From: Pseudofabraea citricarpa
Taxonomy: Eukaryota; Ascomycota; Leotiomycetes; Helotiales; Dermateaceae
Direction: 5' to 3'
NCBI GenBank assembly: GCA_029641185.1
Contig: JAPWGK010000035.1
Location: 1 to 64,000 of the forward strand
DNA: 64,000 nt
The first letter of the stretch is position 1. Every line of letters starts with the position of its first letter. The notes under the pieces are model-generated. The model searched no databases and was not told the origin of the DNA. It worked only from the letters and a program-made list of their open reading frames with translations. Both the position numbers and the translations under genes were made by a program. Shown one piece after another: positions 32,829 through 45,800 of this stretch.

Positions 32829-34630
32829 TTGTTTAGCTTTGCAGAATAAGCTCGATCATAGATTGCGTTCGGATTAGAGCTCAGTACTGGTAGCATCTCT
32901 CCCCTACCTTACGCAAACCTTCATACCCCTTGGACCCTGTGAAGTGATATGTTTACGCACGGTCGAATTCTCAGAGGCCAAAACTCAGATGAGAATAGGG
33001 CTTTGGGCTTGGGTGCCGCAATGTAGCCTCCTCGCGTGGAAGGTTTCCGGCCGCGGGTAGGTGGTTGATTAATTCCGGGGTAGCTCTTTGGGCACTGAAA
33101 GGCAACACATCAATAATGATCAGACGCTTCTAGGCACGCCTCGTTATCAGATCTCATCACATTTCATGGCGCTCAAGCAAACACCGAACACCCCCTATCT
33201 TTCTTTCCTTCTCTCCCCCGATCTCGACAAACAATGGATATCATGCCTCATCACACGTTGCGGTGAGGGTGAGGGCGAGGGTGACGTTTGGCTCTGTCAT
33301 TTGCTCACCGGGAATTTTGGGCTGCGAGGTAGCCGCGCTTAAGACACTCCTCAGAATGCCCCGAGGCATGAACATGAGGAACTATCATATGACGGAAGTG
33401 TCACTCGCAATCATAATACGATATCAGCCATGACGAGTAAACCAACGCAGAAGCCGCAATTCGCGTTCGTTGCCCGTTGCAGGCTTCTCATTCATGAGAA
33501 GACGAATCACGATGCGAAAAGCTGAAATCATCAAACACCTTGCGGTCACAGCCACGCAGGCTGGAGCGAGTGATCGCCCTCTTGACAACGAATCTGAGGG
33601 CAGTGTTGGTCTGGAGCTCTTTGTATGGTGAGTAGAGTTCCGGGCATGAATCCAGACTGGATTTTGGGGAGGGGCGCATTGTTTGTTTGTGTTGAGTTGG
33701 CGGGGGGGCTGGACTGGCTGAGCTGGCTGAGCTGGTTGAGCTGGATGGGACTGGTTGCGAAGCCGACAACGGACGGAGATATTTGTATTGAAGTCTGGCA
33801 TTCTTATTTTGGATACGGGCATTTTTTGACTTCGGCCTTTCTTGATTAGTGGGATGGACAAGAGATGGGGGGTGTTCTTGACTTCCGCTTCGAGAGATCC
33901 GGTATGTTCCTGCTGGTTGGTTGAGCCGACAGAATCCCGAGAGCGAGTCCTACCCAAACTCAGTTCATGATTCAGCTGAAGAAAAGAACAAGAACAATTC
34001 TCGGAGGTTTGCACGTCGACGACGTCAGCGTGCTGGCATCTGAAGCCCGATCTATCCCCTTGTTGTTCCGTGACTGACATGTACATGATCCAGCACACAC
34101 ACGAACAGCTGGAGATGAATCATGACTGCAGCACATGTGGCAATCAACGGCATGAAACACCATTTCCTTCTGGCAGTGACTATGACTGTGACTGTAACTA
34201 TGATCCCCTTCGCAAACCCCCATCTCATCCCCTCCCTCTGACTCGGTCATTTCTTGAGTCATCCGTTGCGAAGTGAAGTGCTGTTTGGTGGATTTTGATT
34301 AGTCTCTGACGGCGGCGACCCAGACTTCCGAAGTATCAACCCTCTTTTTTTCTTTTTCTTTCCTTCCAGAAGGGCAATTTGGCTTTTTGCCTTTTTGTCA
34401 TGCTGGAAGTTGGACGGCTCGTCTTGGGCGCCTTCTTCCCCGCGCTCCGCGAACCCTTGAGCCTTTCGTCCTTGGGCCTCCTTTTTCCAGATGCGTCGCG
34501 GCGCCAGCAAGCCTGTCTTCCGGTCGGGAAAGTACCGATCGATATCTGCAACAGCAATAACAACAACGAGGACAACAACCACTGCCAGCTGCATACTGCA
34601 GCATGCCAGCAGACTCCGGGAGCCTGAAAG

Positions 34631-34651
34631 TGGGAAATGGGAAATGGGATA
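34631..34651. repeat. Heptanucleotide array TGGGAAA x3
   Basis: Three tandem 7-bp units, the last with one change. One of eleven heptad arrays in the intergenic DNA of this window. Confidence 0.9.
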
Positions 34652-35073
34652 TGCGAGTTGGAGATTGGAACAATTAACCAACCCATCATCAGCACCATGC
34701 AAGCAAACACCGAGTTGTCTCGCAAACACAAACAAGCGGTGAAAATAGCCAGGTGTAGCAGTACTTGGTTACTTGCTTCTTGATTCGGTACTGAGCTGCA
34801 ATCTGCCTTTTACCCCACGAATAAATGATGAGCACCCGTCCCCGTCCCCGTCCCGCGTTTTGGCGGTGAAATGATCCGTCACCGCTACGAAGAAAAGCCG
34901 TTTGCGGTGGTGGTGGTGCAGTGCGGTGCAGTGCTGTGCGGTGCAGGCTGCAGCGGAGTATCAGGAGCATCAGGAGTATCAGAGGGAGCGGTCAGACTTT
35001 TGGGGGGGTTGAGGTGGTGTTGACTAAGGGTGTTCGGCGTGCTATGAGTGGCTGCGGACGAGTCGTGTTTGGC

Positions 35074-35094
35074 GTCTGGAGTCTGGAGTCTGGA
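35074..35094. repeat. Heptanucleotide array GTCTGGA x3
   Basis: Three perfect 7-bp units followed by AGGA. Confidence 0.9.
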
Positions 35095-35206
35095 AGGACT
35101 TCCCGTTTGGATCAGCCCGGTCATCCTTGGACCGTCATCGGGGAAAAGCAAGGCGAGAGAAAGGAAAGGGAAGGAAAGGACCCTGCGTTGGTCGTCAGGC
35201 AGGTAG

Positions 35207-35234
35207 CAGGGCACAGGGCACAGGGCACAGGGCA
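35207..35234. repeat. Heptanucleotide array CAGGGCA x4
   Basis: Four perfect 7-bp units. Confidence 0.95.
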
Positions 35235-35434
35235 CGCAGGGCTGGCGCTGGCTCAGAGCCCAGTCGGTCAGTGTAGTAGTACCTACCGTAGCAGCAGCAG
35301 TTCTAGTCAGCGGGTGAAGGGCAAAGGGCGAACAGAGGTCAGTTAGTCAGTCAGTCAGCCTGGAGACGAGCCCGGATGCCTCTGGACCACCACCACCACC
35401 AGGATCACCTCCTCCATCTGCCCCATCTGCCACC

Positions 35435-35469
35435 TCCCACCTCCCACCACCCACAACCCACAACCCAGA
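35435..35469. repeat. Heptanucleotide array (T/A)CCCAC(C/A) x5
   Basis: Two TCCCACC units followed by ACCCACA, ACCCACA and ACCCAGA. Confidence 0.85.
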
Positions 35470-35520
35470 CCAGATGTCAGCCAGATGCCAGAGCGCCTTC
35501 CGGCCGCGGGATGCCGCCAG

Positions 35521-35541
35521 ATGCAAAATGCAAAATGCAAA
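35521..35541. repeat. Heptanucleotide array ATGCAAA x3
   Basis: Three perfect 7-bp units, upstream of the small gene at 35995. Confidence 0.95.
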
Positions 35542-35994
35542 TAATGCATGTGGTCGACCCATACCGCTTGTCACTCCAGTCATATATACGATTCAGACAC
35601 CTCTCACCGCGCGCGCCTTTAGACTTTAAACTTTGCACCTCTCCCTTAATTGTTTGCCGCCTTTTGACCCAAACCTTCCAGCCCTGCAATAATATATTAC
35701 TTGTTTGCTCCCGACTTGCTTTTGGCAGCATACACGATTCGACACACCTTGCCCCTTCCGACCTGACAACATTGCCAATATATAATCTCAGCCGGCTCCC
35801 AACTCCGAAAGGCTGAAGTCAAGTCCAGTCAGCATCATCGTTACATGCATCACCACAAATACGAACCAGCACAGTCATCCAGTCCGTGGCAATACTCTAC
35901 GCATCACTGATTATAAACACGACCAGCTCTCCCGTTCTCCATCCTCCATCAACACCGCAACAACACAAATCAACACAACACAACACACGACATC

Positions 35995-36459
35995 ATGTTC
36001 TTCTCCTCATCACCATCGTCACCATACAACTCTTACTCGGCTACACCAGCTATGGAGATCCCAACTTCCTCAAGTTCGGCGCGCCCCATGTCCTCCACCT
36101 CCTGCGCATATCCCTCATGGCCACGACGGGCCTCGCTCAGCTCAAACAGCAGCGCATCGACTTTCGAGCACGCCACCTCATACATCTCCGACGACGACCT
36201 CTTCCCGCTCGTCTTTGACGATGCCGATACCGACTCCAACGCGTCGCCAAACACTTCCCCAGCACCCTCGATGAGCGAGCACATTGTAGGCGTAGAGAAC
36301 GTCGCTTGCACCGCCTTCATGAAGGAGCTGGTCGCAGAGGAGAAGGCACGTAAACATCGGGAGCGCGAGAGCAAGCGCAGAAGCCGCAGCTCCAGCTCGA
36401 GAAAGAGCCGCAGCTCCAGTCATCAGAAGATGAGTCCCATCTTGGAGAGCAGTGAGTGA
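35995..36459 (+). CDS. Small Ser-rich fungal protein with SYISDDDLFP motif, function unknown
   Basis: Single exon, 154 aa. The start follows a CA-rich leader (CAACACAAC repeats), typical of fungal 5' UTRs. Order of features: Ser/Pro/Tyr-rich N-terminus with AMEIP, RRASLSSNSS, then SYISDDDLFPLVFDD (about 62-76), a central helix VACTAFMKELVAEEKARKHRERE, and an RS-like basic tail ending KMSPILESSE. I have seen this layout in uncharacterised small proteins of many Pezizomycotina, and it is conserved enough that I call it real. There is no catalytic domain or membrane segment. The acidic motif and basic helix could mean a binding adaptor, but that is speculation. The stop codon lies within a consensus GTGAGT donor (see findings). 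Confidence 0.75.
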   Translation: MFFSSSPSSPYNSYSATPAMEIPTSSSSARPMSSTSCAYPSWPRRASLSSNSSASTFEHATSYISDDDLFPLVFDDADTDSNASPNTSPAPSMSEHIVGVENVACTAFMKELVAEEKARKHRERESKRRSRSSSSRKSRSSSHQKMSPILESSE

Positions 36460-37820
36460 GTGAGGCGGATGCGAGTTTCCCCAGGATTTTCTTGGGAATC
36501 CTACTTTTGGTAAGTCACTCCCCCACCAAGTCATAATGCGTAGTCATACTGATTTCTTATGTCAGAATATGACCCCAACTCTCCCATCATTTCCATATTG
36601 GATAAAATGCAACGCACATCGCAAAGCAACGTAGCTTCGCGCAACCAGCTATTCTATGGTTGCCTACATCGACGCGTCCGCGACTCACTTACTCTCGCTG
36701 ACTATCGCGAGTCGCGACCGAACGATAACCATCGCGTATCATCCTGCAGTGCTCGCCTCGGCGATCGAGGGGTCCAAGTTCCAAGTCACGGGGGTCACGA
36801 GTCAGCGGTCAAGTCTGACCGAGATCCTATTCCGCTTGGTGATCCGACCCCCATCTACAATAATCTCTTTACCCGATCCGCTCCGAGATACCACCGCACC
36901 GCCGGCAAAACAAACAGCCCTGACTCTTGCGATCAACAAACAAGTTTGCGTCCATGGTTACGGGGAAATCCCTAATACCGAGGATGGAAATTTTCCAGAC
37001 CTTCGTCATGGTTTGTCACTGGCGCCTACAATACCGCTTGGATTTCACCACCTCATCTCATCACACACATACACCATGTCACATCACACCTCGGACGTGG
37101 ACGAAGATTATGCGACCATGGTTGCGAAGTGACAGACTGAGTGGCGGTGAAGATTATTTGGGTTGTGTGGTTGGGGGTCGAAGTTGGGGTCGAAGTTGGG
37201 CTGCATGTTGCAGTCGGACTGTTTTGAGAGGGAACGGGATACCCGGCTTACGCAGCCGCCATGCCGCCTACCTCCCTTGAAGGAGTCGTGGGGGTAAGAG
37301 GAAGTGCAAGCCCTTCCAACTTTTTAGACAAGGAATTTCGGTTTATCTTATTTTAATCTTTTTTATATACCCCGTGTCGGAGTATCTCGACCTTCTTATT
37401 TTTTCAATTTTACTTTTACTTTTTGTCTCGATTTTCATCTTGCAGCCGAGGTGGAGTGAACCTTAGAAAGAGGATTCACATTGCGGGGGTGCTTATTGAT
37501 AAGCTTAACGGCGATGCATCCACGACATGGGATGTCACACACATGCTCTCCAGAGTGCGGAGAGGGGGGATCCATAGCTTAGGAGTTTTTACAAACTCGT
37601 CCTAGATTTAGTTTTTTCCTACCGAATTAACTTCCTTCTCATCTCGTCTTATCTCAGCTTTGCAAACATGTGACGCTTGCTCACTCGTGTAATCTTACTT
37701 GACGTTGGATTATTTGGGGGTTGTAGTCAGATTATATCATGCATATGCATATGTATGTGTGTAGGTATATATAGAGTAGTAGGTATATTTACAAGTCCCA
37801 ATATGCTAACCATTTATCGA

Positions 37821-37975
37821 TTCCTTCCTTCCTTCCTTCCTCCTATCCAATTCATATGCATGCTTATGCTTAGCTCATCTTTTCTTTTCTTTTCTATTCT
37901 TTTCTTGGTTTTTCATGTGCATGTACATACATCGCATACGAAGGATTATTATATACCTACCTACCTACCTACCTA
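37821..37975. repeat. Tetranucleotide microsatellites TTCC and CTAC
   Basis: About five TTCC units at 37821-37842 and five CTAC units at 37955-37975 in noncoding DNA. Confidence 0.9.
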
Positions 37976-40900
37976 CATATGTCGGTAGATATATATATAT
38001 ACGTCACGTCGTACGAGACTTCATTCAGCCTTATTCCTCAGAGTGCAAGAGTGCAAAGAAGGAAGGAGGGACCCCAAAAAACGTCTCTGGAATCGGTAGA
38101 AACTCCCTCTCAAATGGGGTTTTTCTTGACTCTGGTAAAATACATGCATATCATATCTCACCCCATACCACAGATGGTACAGAGAGAGAGATATATATAG
38201 GTAGTGAAAACCAGGGGTTTCTCAGAGATAGAATATTCTCATCTCCCCTCGCGTCCGTACTTTGAACCTGGGGTTCTTCTGCTTTTGTCCCGTATGACAT
38301 AATATGTGTGTTGCATGGACTTTTCTACGAAATGACTTGCATAAGTGCGCTTGTAAAACATACCCGACAAGAGAAATGACGAAAGTGAAAAAAAAATAAA
38401 AAAATTTGTGTACTCTTACATTTTCTTTCGTGTTTTCGCGAAGAGACGTGGGTTGTATTCGCCAATACTCTAACCTAGAGTTTGTATAAATAGGCAACTA
38501 TCCAGAACCGCTGTATTAGGACATCTTATTATAGGAGAGAGGGACAGAGAGGTGCGACGACGTGATAGCGCCATTTCCATACAGCTAGATACTTTCTTCA
38601 AGCCTGTCTAGAAAGCACCGTCTCTCAGCTCCACCTTTTAGCTTACAATATAATATAAGTAAATATAACGTTACTGTTCGCGGTACAGGTGAGGTACAGG
38701 TTAGATACAAGAAATGCGTATAATACTCGTAATGAAATACTATTTCTGAATTCGACATACACAAACGACCTTGAAAACAAGAAAGTGTAATCTATAAGAA
38801 AGTGTTCGAGGTATTACCTCCATATTCTCTTGATTCTATCAAGATACAAGAGTATTTTGCAATCTAACGATTCGTATATAAGATAAAAAGGTTGTTGTTT
38901 AACAAGAAGGAGAGAGAGAGGGAGAGGAAGAGGAAGAAAAAAGAGAGCGAGAAATCGGAGATTGCCACGTGATAATTGTAACGTGACCATTCTCCACTCC
39001 TCTTCCACTCCGCTCCGCCCAACCCCAAGCTTCAGCCCTCGAAGCGACACAAGCGAGGCCAAGTAAAATAAAAGATCGACGACTTTTCTCTCTTCTCTTT
39101 TCCTTGTTCTTTTTCCTCGCTCTTTTTTTGTAGGATTAAAACTGCAGGTACAAAAGATAAAGAAAGATCGGACTCATACTTAATCTCCAAAATCAGCCGC
39201 AAACCCAATCCAAAAGTTCAAGGTTAAAGGTTGGGTTTATTGATAGACCGGGCCCGGAGCCTGAGCCGGGGTGTTGACAGTTCGCTCAAGGTTCTAAGCG
39301 CCCACGCTAAGGCAAACAACCTCACAATTTCACAAAAACGAGGCGAACCGAACCCTGTGACGATCTTGGTGTGTAAATAGAAAAGACAGGATGCAATAGT
39401 AGAATCTTGTCGCACTTAATATAAAAAAAAATCGAGAAAAGGACGTCCAGCCACCCAATGAGAAAATTGAAATGAGCTTGAATATATTGCTGCCCAATCA
39501 GGGAGGGATTATCTTACGATTTTTTGATTTGGGTTGCCAGTTTGAGATGGTTGTTGCTGAGACAGGATAGGAGGTTCGGACGAACCCTCCCCTCCCCTCC
39601 CCTCCTGTGCTCTTCTTCCCTCCACCATCTACCTTCATGTGATGTGATGTGATATGATGTTATCTATTGATGCGATGCGGTGGGGAGGAAGAGTTCGCAG
39701 CGCAGGTATAATAGATTGGGAAGAAGCAATTATTGTGGAAGTATTGGTGTGTTGGCAGATTTTTCTTTCAAGTCTCCTGCTGGGTCAGGTACTAAGTGCT
39801 ACACCGACAGTAGAAAAACAGGAAAAGAGAGGAAAGGGATTCGTTGGTGGTGCATTGCAGATGCGTACAAGTAGATATATGTGCGCAGGTACTCTACAGG
39901 AAACCTCCCCTACAGAAGCGAAGGGGGTGGTGCACAGCGTGGCGCGCGACGACGTGTAACTGCAGATACTAAGTGCATACATACATGACCGAGGTACCGT
40001 ATGTAGGAGGATAGCAAGAACGACGAGTTTTTCCCTCCCACTCTGCAACTGCTGTGCGATAAACCCCGCTCTGAGATGAGGCCTCATATTTTGCGGCCAG
40101 ACGGGTTGCATGATGCGGGATCTTCAGATGGTACGGATGGGTAGCTGCTTGTTGCTACTGAGCATGAGCTTGGACTCCCCTCTCGTGCAGGTTGCAGGCG
40201 GGAGAGCTTCGAGATGTCGCACAGGATCTTCCCTTTTTGGGCGTGTTGGTGTTGGACTTTGGACCGTGCCATGAGACGGTCTAGGTTACGGCCGGGGAGA
40301 ATCAGGTAGCGACGGGGAGAGCGAGACAAGATGTGATGTGATTAAAGTTGACGAAAATCTTTCATGCTGGTTTGTCGTCTCGTCACAGTTGCAATGGCTC
40401 TTCTGCCCTCTTTTTCTGTCGTTCTTGACCCTCGACAAAAGAGAGTTTGATGGGAGGTTTCCGAGAGGAGGGGACGGTGATTGTTGTTCATGCTCTGTGC
40501 CTTTGTCTCCTTGTCATGCCATGCTACTGTACGGTATGCCATGCCTCCCCGTCACAATCTATTTTGCATTGCATGAATGTAAAGACAACAGTGCCTCGCT
40601 TGGATTTTCCTGGATGAGATGCCAGATGAGCCAGTTTTGGCCTTTCCCTGGACCTGTCACGGTGCTGCTGTACTCGAGCATTGGCGGAGGAACTATTGAT
40701 AGCTGATCTGGAAGTGCAGCAGTTCATTCCTCGGGTTGGGACGATGGGATGGGCAGGTTGTGTTGGAAGTTGGAGCATGAAAAGAAAGAGGCTGGCGGGA
40801 CTCGCACGTATCGCACAATGGACGACGCCACAAAGCCTGCAAACCCCTCATTGCCCCTGTCGCCCATCAATCACCCCTCCGATCGCTCGCTCGCCATTTC

Positions 40901-41052
40901 CAAGCTCAAGCGTTCGCGGGCGCTCAACGGGTACGGTAGGTCGAGTACGGAGTACGTGCGGTATGGGATGAGAGCATTGAGAGGGGAGGATGTGTGACAC
41001 GCCACCAGGCTCGTGACGTGCTTGCTTGCTGTCTTTGCCGCTGCACAGCGCA

Positions 41053-41087
41053 CCACGGTCCACGGTTTACGGTCCACGGCCCACGGC
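41053..41087. repeat. Heptanucleotide array CCACGGT x5
   Basis: CCACGGT, CCACGGT, TTACGGT, CCACGGC, CCACGGC in tandem. Confidence 0.9.
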
Positions 41088-41572
41088 CCTCCAACGGTTT
41101 TTGTGATGCTGATGCTGATACTGATGATGATGATGATGACGATGGTGAGGATACTACTGCCAACTGCCATTAGCCATCTGCCTCTCTCTCCACGGCGACG
41201 GAAAGGAACGGCTTCCTGGGACCTCCTTCGGTGGAACAAGTCGGGACATCGTGATGGCGCTGGCACGCCGGGCCATGTACCACTCACAAGGCTCTTGTAG
41301 GCGCTGGTACTCTCGGTCTGGTCGCCTACCTGCCTGCCTCGAACCTAGTCGTGATGGGCGATGCTGACGGTGAAGGCCCATGACCCTGGCCGGGAGGTCT
41401 TCCGTGGTCTTCATAGGCTGAAGCTGTGATGAATTGTGCATGCGTGCTGTCGAGAGCCGGCCACTCACAGGCGAGAGGTGCCTTTTCCTGGGTGGCGCTA
41501 GCGAAGCTCCATCGCCAATGGAGCTCGACGACAACTCTCGACCAGCACACTTCATCAAATCGAATCCAAGGA

Positions 41573-41614
41573 GCATCCAGCATCCAGCATCCAGCATCCA
41601 GCGTCCGGCGTCCA
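41573..41614. repeat. Heptanucleotide array GCATCCA x6
   Basis: Four perfect GCATCCA units followed by GCGTCCG and GCGTCCA. A second array of the same unit lies 320 bp to the right. Confidence 0.95.
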
Positions 41615-41934
41615 GTCCACAGCCTCGCCCAGAATACCTCCAGTACCGCAACAGAGAGAGTCTTGTGTGCTGTGTGTGAGTCGACGATGGGTCTGCTATA
41701 CCTATTCTTGACGCATGCCCCGTCAATGAATGGCAGCTGTGCGATGGCTTCCCAATGTGCCGAGCATGGTTTGCAGTCTTCCAGTCTCCAGAGGCTTGTC
41801 TCCCCTGTCGACTCGAGCCAGTTGAGCCACTCTATCTGTACATGTACAGTAGCAGTAGCAGTAGCCACCACTCTTTGCTCATGCTGCTCCGTCCTCCCTC
41901 CCATGCTAGCTCGGCTCTACTCCACAACATAGCA

Positions 41935-41992
41935 GCATCCAGCATCCAGCATCGTCCAGCATCCAGCATCCAGCACCCAGCATCCAGCACCA
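41935..41992. repeat. Heptanucleotide array GCATCCA, about eight copies
   Basis: GCATCCA units with one 3-bp insertion (GCATCGTCCA) and one variant GCACCCA. Same unit and orientation as 41573-41614. Confidence 0.95.
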
Positions 41993-42861
41993 GGGTCTCC
42001 TCAAGCGGACCTGCCAGCCTGCCAGTGGCTTCTCTTTCCTGCATCCTCGAGCTATTACTCGGTGCATCGAGATTGATCCGGACCGCATCCGCATCAGATC
42101 CCAGAGCTCGCTTGGAGATGCGTATCTAATTGTGTCTCCGCTCCCTCCACTGACAGCACAAAGCACCTCTTTAGGCGCTCTCTCTCCTACACAGTTCACG
42201 GACCTTGGTGAGGGAAGAAAAAAACGCCCATTATTATTCCACGGCCGCCGTTCAAGGGCCCTTCGTCCAGTCCCCATCTGTAAGCTGCGTGAGAGATCTA
42301 CATTGGCCCCCTTCCTGCAGCGCCAAATTATCCATTCTGCCATTTCGTTGGGTCGAGACGCCCACGAGGTGAACATCGTACCTTTCTTGCAACTAGTGCC
42401 TCCACGAGATCCCGTGCAACGACATACCACTTTCTCCCTTCCTGCTCAAACTCTCCTCCCCTCCTGCACTCCAAACTACCACAACATACACGAGACGATC
42501 ACTTCTCGCACGCAGCAATCCCGTGAGCGCATACAAGTACTACTCACGCATCCATTTGGTCGGGTACGACGTGCAGCTTCGAGAAGCAATTTGGTCCATT
42601 CAAACATCCATGTAACGATTGAGCAAAGATTTGGGCGTGGATCGTGATCAGCCCTGTACTGCAGGACACAACCGCTGGTGTGGCGGCAACAGGCCTTATA
42701 GCAGTGTGAGTCCCTTCCATTTTCCACGAGTCTGTAAAACGCATTGGGCGTGTAGAACTCGGGTCTCGGGGGCCCCTCATGTTTGTATCCATCCGGCACA
42801 TGCAGCCAGCCGACTAACAATTGCCTTGTTCACCGCAGAAAACGAGGTCATTATTGTCGCC

Positions 42862-45800
42862 ATGTCCACCGGGTCCGGGGGCCAGTTGGCGAGGAATCGC
42901 TCGCTGTCTATGAGTTCTGGAGGACAATCATCGAAGGGAAGATTAGCTACGTTGGCAGAAGTCAGTATGGGTGCCAATGTCGTTCCCGAGACCGCACGCG
43001 ATTTCGAGCCATGCGCAGCCACCGCTTCGATGCTGCTATACGCACAAGGAAACTCCGTGGTATGCGCTCACCACGATACTTTGACTATCGAGCGCCGATT
43101 TTCGAGACATCAAGCCGAGGTGACAATACTAGCGGTGGATACAGTCAGTGAGCGAGGTGCGGGGAGGCTGGTAGTGAGTTATGATGCCCAGATGACGGCG
43201 ATCGTCTGGGATTGCTTAACGGGAGACGAAATTGCCAGATTTGCATCCTATGATCATCTCACGGTAGCAGCATGGATGCGAAATGGGAATGTTGCTTTTG
43301 GTACGGCCATAGTCCTCCTCTCCTCGCTAATCCGCTAAATGGCTATAGGGAACAATCAAGGCAATGTCATTTTATTCGAGCCGACGACATCTGAGCACAT
43401 TTCAGCAAGAACCATAGATCAGATACCGATCACTGCCTTGGCACCGGCAGCGGATTGCAGGACTTATGCAATCGGGTATGTTATTGTGGTCATTTCTGAG
43501 GGTGGAATTCGACTAATATATCCAGATTTGCCAACGGCTCGCTTCTGATTGCAGCATTGCAACCAAGATTCACAATTCTACACAATTTAACTACTTCAAG
43601 GGGGCCATCGCCAATTGTCACATTAGCATGGCATGCCTCTTCATCACGTCAGAAGTCAGACATGTTAGCGACGCAAACAAACGATGGGGACCTTCGAGTT
43701 TGGAGTATTGCCAAGTCCCCGACGAGTACTGACCCTGCGAAGGTTGTCCGAGTCCTCAAGCGATCAGAGAACTATCAAACCGGAGCAAACTGGTTGGGGT
43801 GGTCCAAAAATGGGCGCATTATTCAATATTCAGAAGGGTGAGTGATGAAGTGTTTTTTCGCCCCCGTAGCCTCTGCATTGACCCCACGCGCGCGCTTAGC
43901 AACACAATACTGACACTGCCTTACCAGAGAGACATCATCATGGGATGTTCGCACAAAGCATGTCACCTATGAGAACGTTCCAACCCTCGGGAACGTTAGG
44001 GGCCTCGCTGTCTATGGCCCCGGCGCCACCCTATTCACATTAGGCCGCAACAATACTGCGCAGCAATTTGACCTCAATTCTCCTCCAGTGTTGGTGGCAA
44101 ATGTTCAGCATCCAGCCAACCTACTACCGCCCTCGCCACCTGTTTCGATCGAAGAACAGAAGAAGGGGGGTAAGTCGGCGGCTACAGAGATCGATAATTC
44201 CACGGTCCCGATCAACATCGATGTATCAGAGAGCGATGAGGACCACATGTCCCCGTTGGCGAGGATCGCTAGAGAGATGGACAAGCTTGAGGGGCAAGAT
44301 GAAGGAACGGAACCAGACCGTACTGACACTCTAAGTCCTGTCTCGTCACGCAGTCGTGCCTCAACCAATTCTAGATCATCAGCCGGATCTCGACCACACC
44401 GTAAACAATCCTCGGTGCTATCACGTGGACTAAGTGATGGAACGACAATGTCGATTGGGTCTTCGTATCACTCTCATCAGCTTCCTTCGATTTCAAGCCG
44501 TGATAGCCTTTCTGTCAGTAGCCTAAGCTCACAGTCATATACTTCTTCAACTCGCTCTCGGCCAAGAGGCTCTCGTCTGAGGCAAGAGGTCCTGCGGAGT
44601 CCAGAGGACAACAAAGTTATAGATTTGTTCAAGTTCACCAAGAGCAGGTTAAGCGATATACCTTATCGTCATCCCCAAGTCCTTGATAACACTCACCTCA
44701 CCAACGATGACCTTCGCAGGCAGATGCTAAGCACTATCTTTGGTTGGGATGGCGAACCTCAAGCTTTAGTCCAAGATGAAATGAGCCGCCATCCTCTTGG
44801 CTCTCCTAATCGTGTTCTACTTGCTAAGTGGCTAGGTGATATCGATACCGATATTATGGCTACAAGCTCTGAGTCCATGACATCGTCTGACTGGATGCTT
44901 TTAGCTCTAAGTGGTATCGGTGGGCATGCTTCGCAGACAAAGGTCGCCCGTGCATACGTTCAGCGCTTGCTTGAGAAGGGAGATGTCCACACTGCCGCTA
45001 CTATTATGATTGGGATGGGGGATCAGAATGATGCTATCGAGATTTATGTTTCCCACAAACGTTTCATGGAGGCTTTAATCTTGACTACTCTTGTCTTTCC
45101 TTTGGACTGGCAACGACAAGCAGAGCTAGTACGGAAGTGGGGCGAATGGGCTGTCCAGCACAGTCAGCAGCAACTAGCTATTCGATGCTTTTCTTGCACT
45201 GGCTCGGAATCGACAGAGCCATGGACATCCCCAACTGCCCAGGCAGCAACATTTTCACAACTGCAGAGTCAAAGCATCCCAGAGATGCTCAGTCCGCCCT
45301 TATCTCCACCCGGTGCTAGAGGTCCTCAACGCAGCATAGCAAAGACGTCTGCCTTGAAGCTCATCACATCATTTGGTGACAAGTCCGGAAAATCCAAGTT
45401 TTTTGGAGTTGGCGAAGATGACCGAACACCAATTGGAGGTAACGGCGTTACGCCTATTGCTGAATCTGCTCTTTCGCCAGCAGGTAGCGAGACAGCCCAT
45501 ACCGCTTTCTTAAGACCTGGACCTCGGAGCACATATCACACACCTGCATCAGCTCGTACTGCTACACCTGGTGGATTTGGCAGACATCGCCTACCTTCGA
45601 TTGGAGAGATGCCATCGGATGTCCTTCCGTTGAAGAAAGCAAACCCGGCTACACTTCCAACACCAGTTGATTCTGGATCTGATAAAGAGAGGAGTGATCG
45701 TCTCGCCCGAGCTCATGACCGGAAGTCTTCTCAGCCAGAGACATTACAACTCAGCGCTGCCACATACACACCAGGGGGTCCAAGGGCAGCTACTGCAAGT

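Larger units (their letters stand above)
32437..35994. other. Gene-poor stretch rich in short tandem repeats
   Basis: 3.5 kb without a convincing gene. It holds the Trm2 3' flank, a possible 95-codon minus-strand gene (32541-32828, listed separately), and many short tandem arrays: 9-bp TGGCTGAGC near 33715-33745, GTCCCC hexamers near 34837-34855, and 7-bp units at 34631, 35074, 35207, 35435 and 35521. Long frames around 33424-35816 are made of this low-complexity sequence, occur on both strands at once and have no domains. The right-hand part is probably the long leader or promoter of the small gene at 35995. Confidence 0.55.
36460..42861. other. 6.4-kb gene-poor stretch with microsatellites
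   Basis: No gene was recognised. It carries TTCC repeats (37821-37842), CTAC repeats (37955-37975), a GA-rich tract (38909-38960), CCCCT repeats (39586-39605), GTGATGT repeats (39638-39660), GAT repeats near 41125-41150 and three heptad arrays (41053, 41573, 41935). Frames of 100-190 codons between 36559 and 42650 overlap on both strands, follow the repeats, and lack domains or splice partners. The last ~700 bp should be the promoter and 5' UTR of the WD40 gene; a 5' UTR intron (donor near 42705, acceptor at 42838) is plausible. Confidence 0.55.

Noticed and set aside
33424..35816. Several overlapping frames of 110-224 codons
   Set aside because: They occur on both strands, are made of simple repeats and have no domains.
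36559..37280. Frames of 117-158 codons after the small gene
   Set aside because: No splice-consistent link to the small gene and no recognisable domain; the start context is poor.
41154..42650. Frames up to 192 codons on both strands
   Set aside because: Driven by GCATCCA repeats and GC-rich sequence; no domain.
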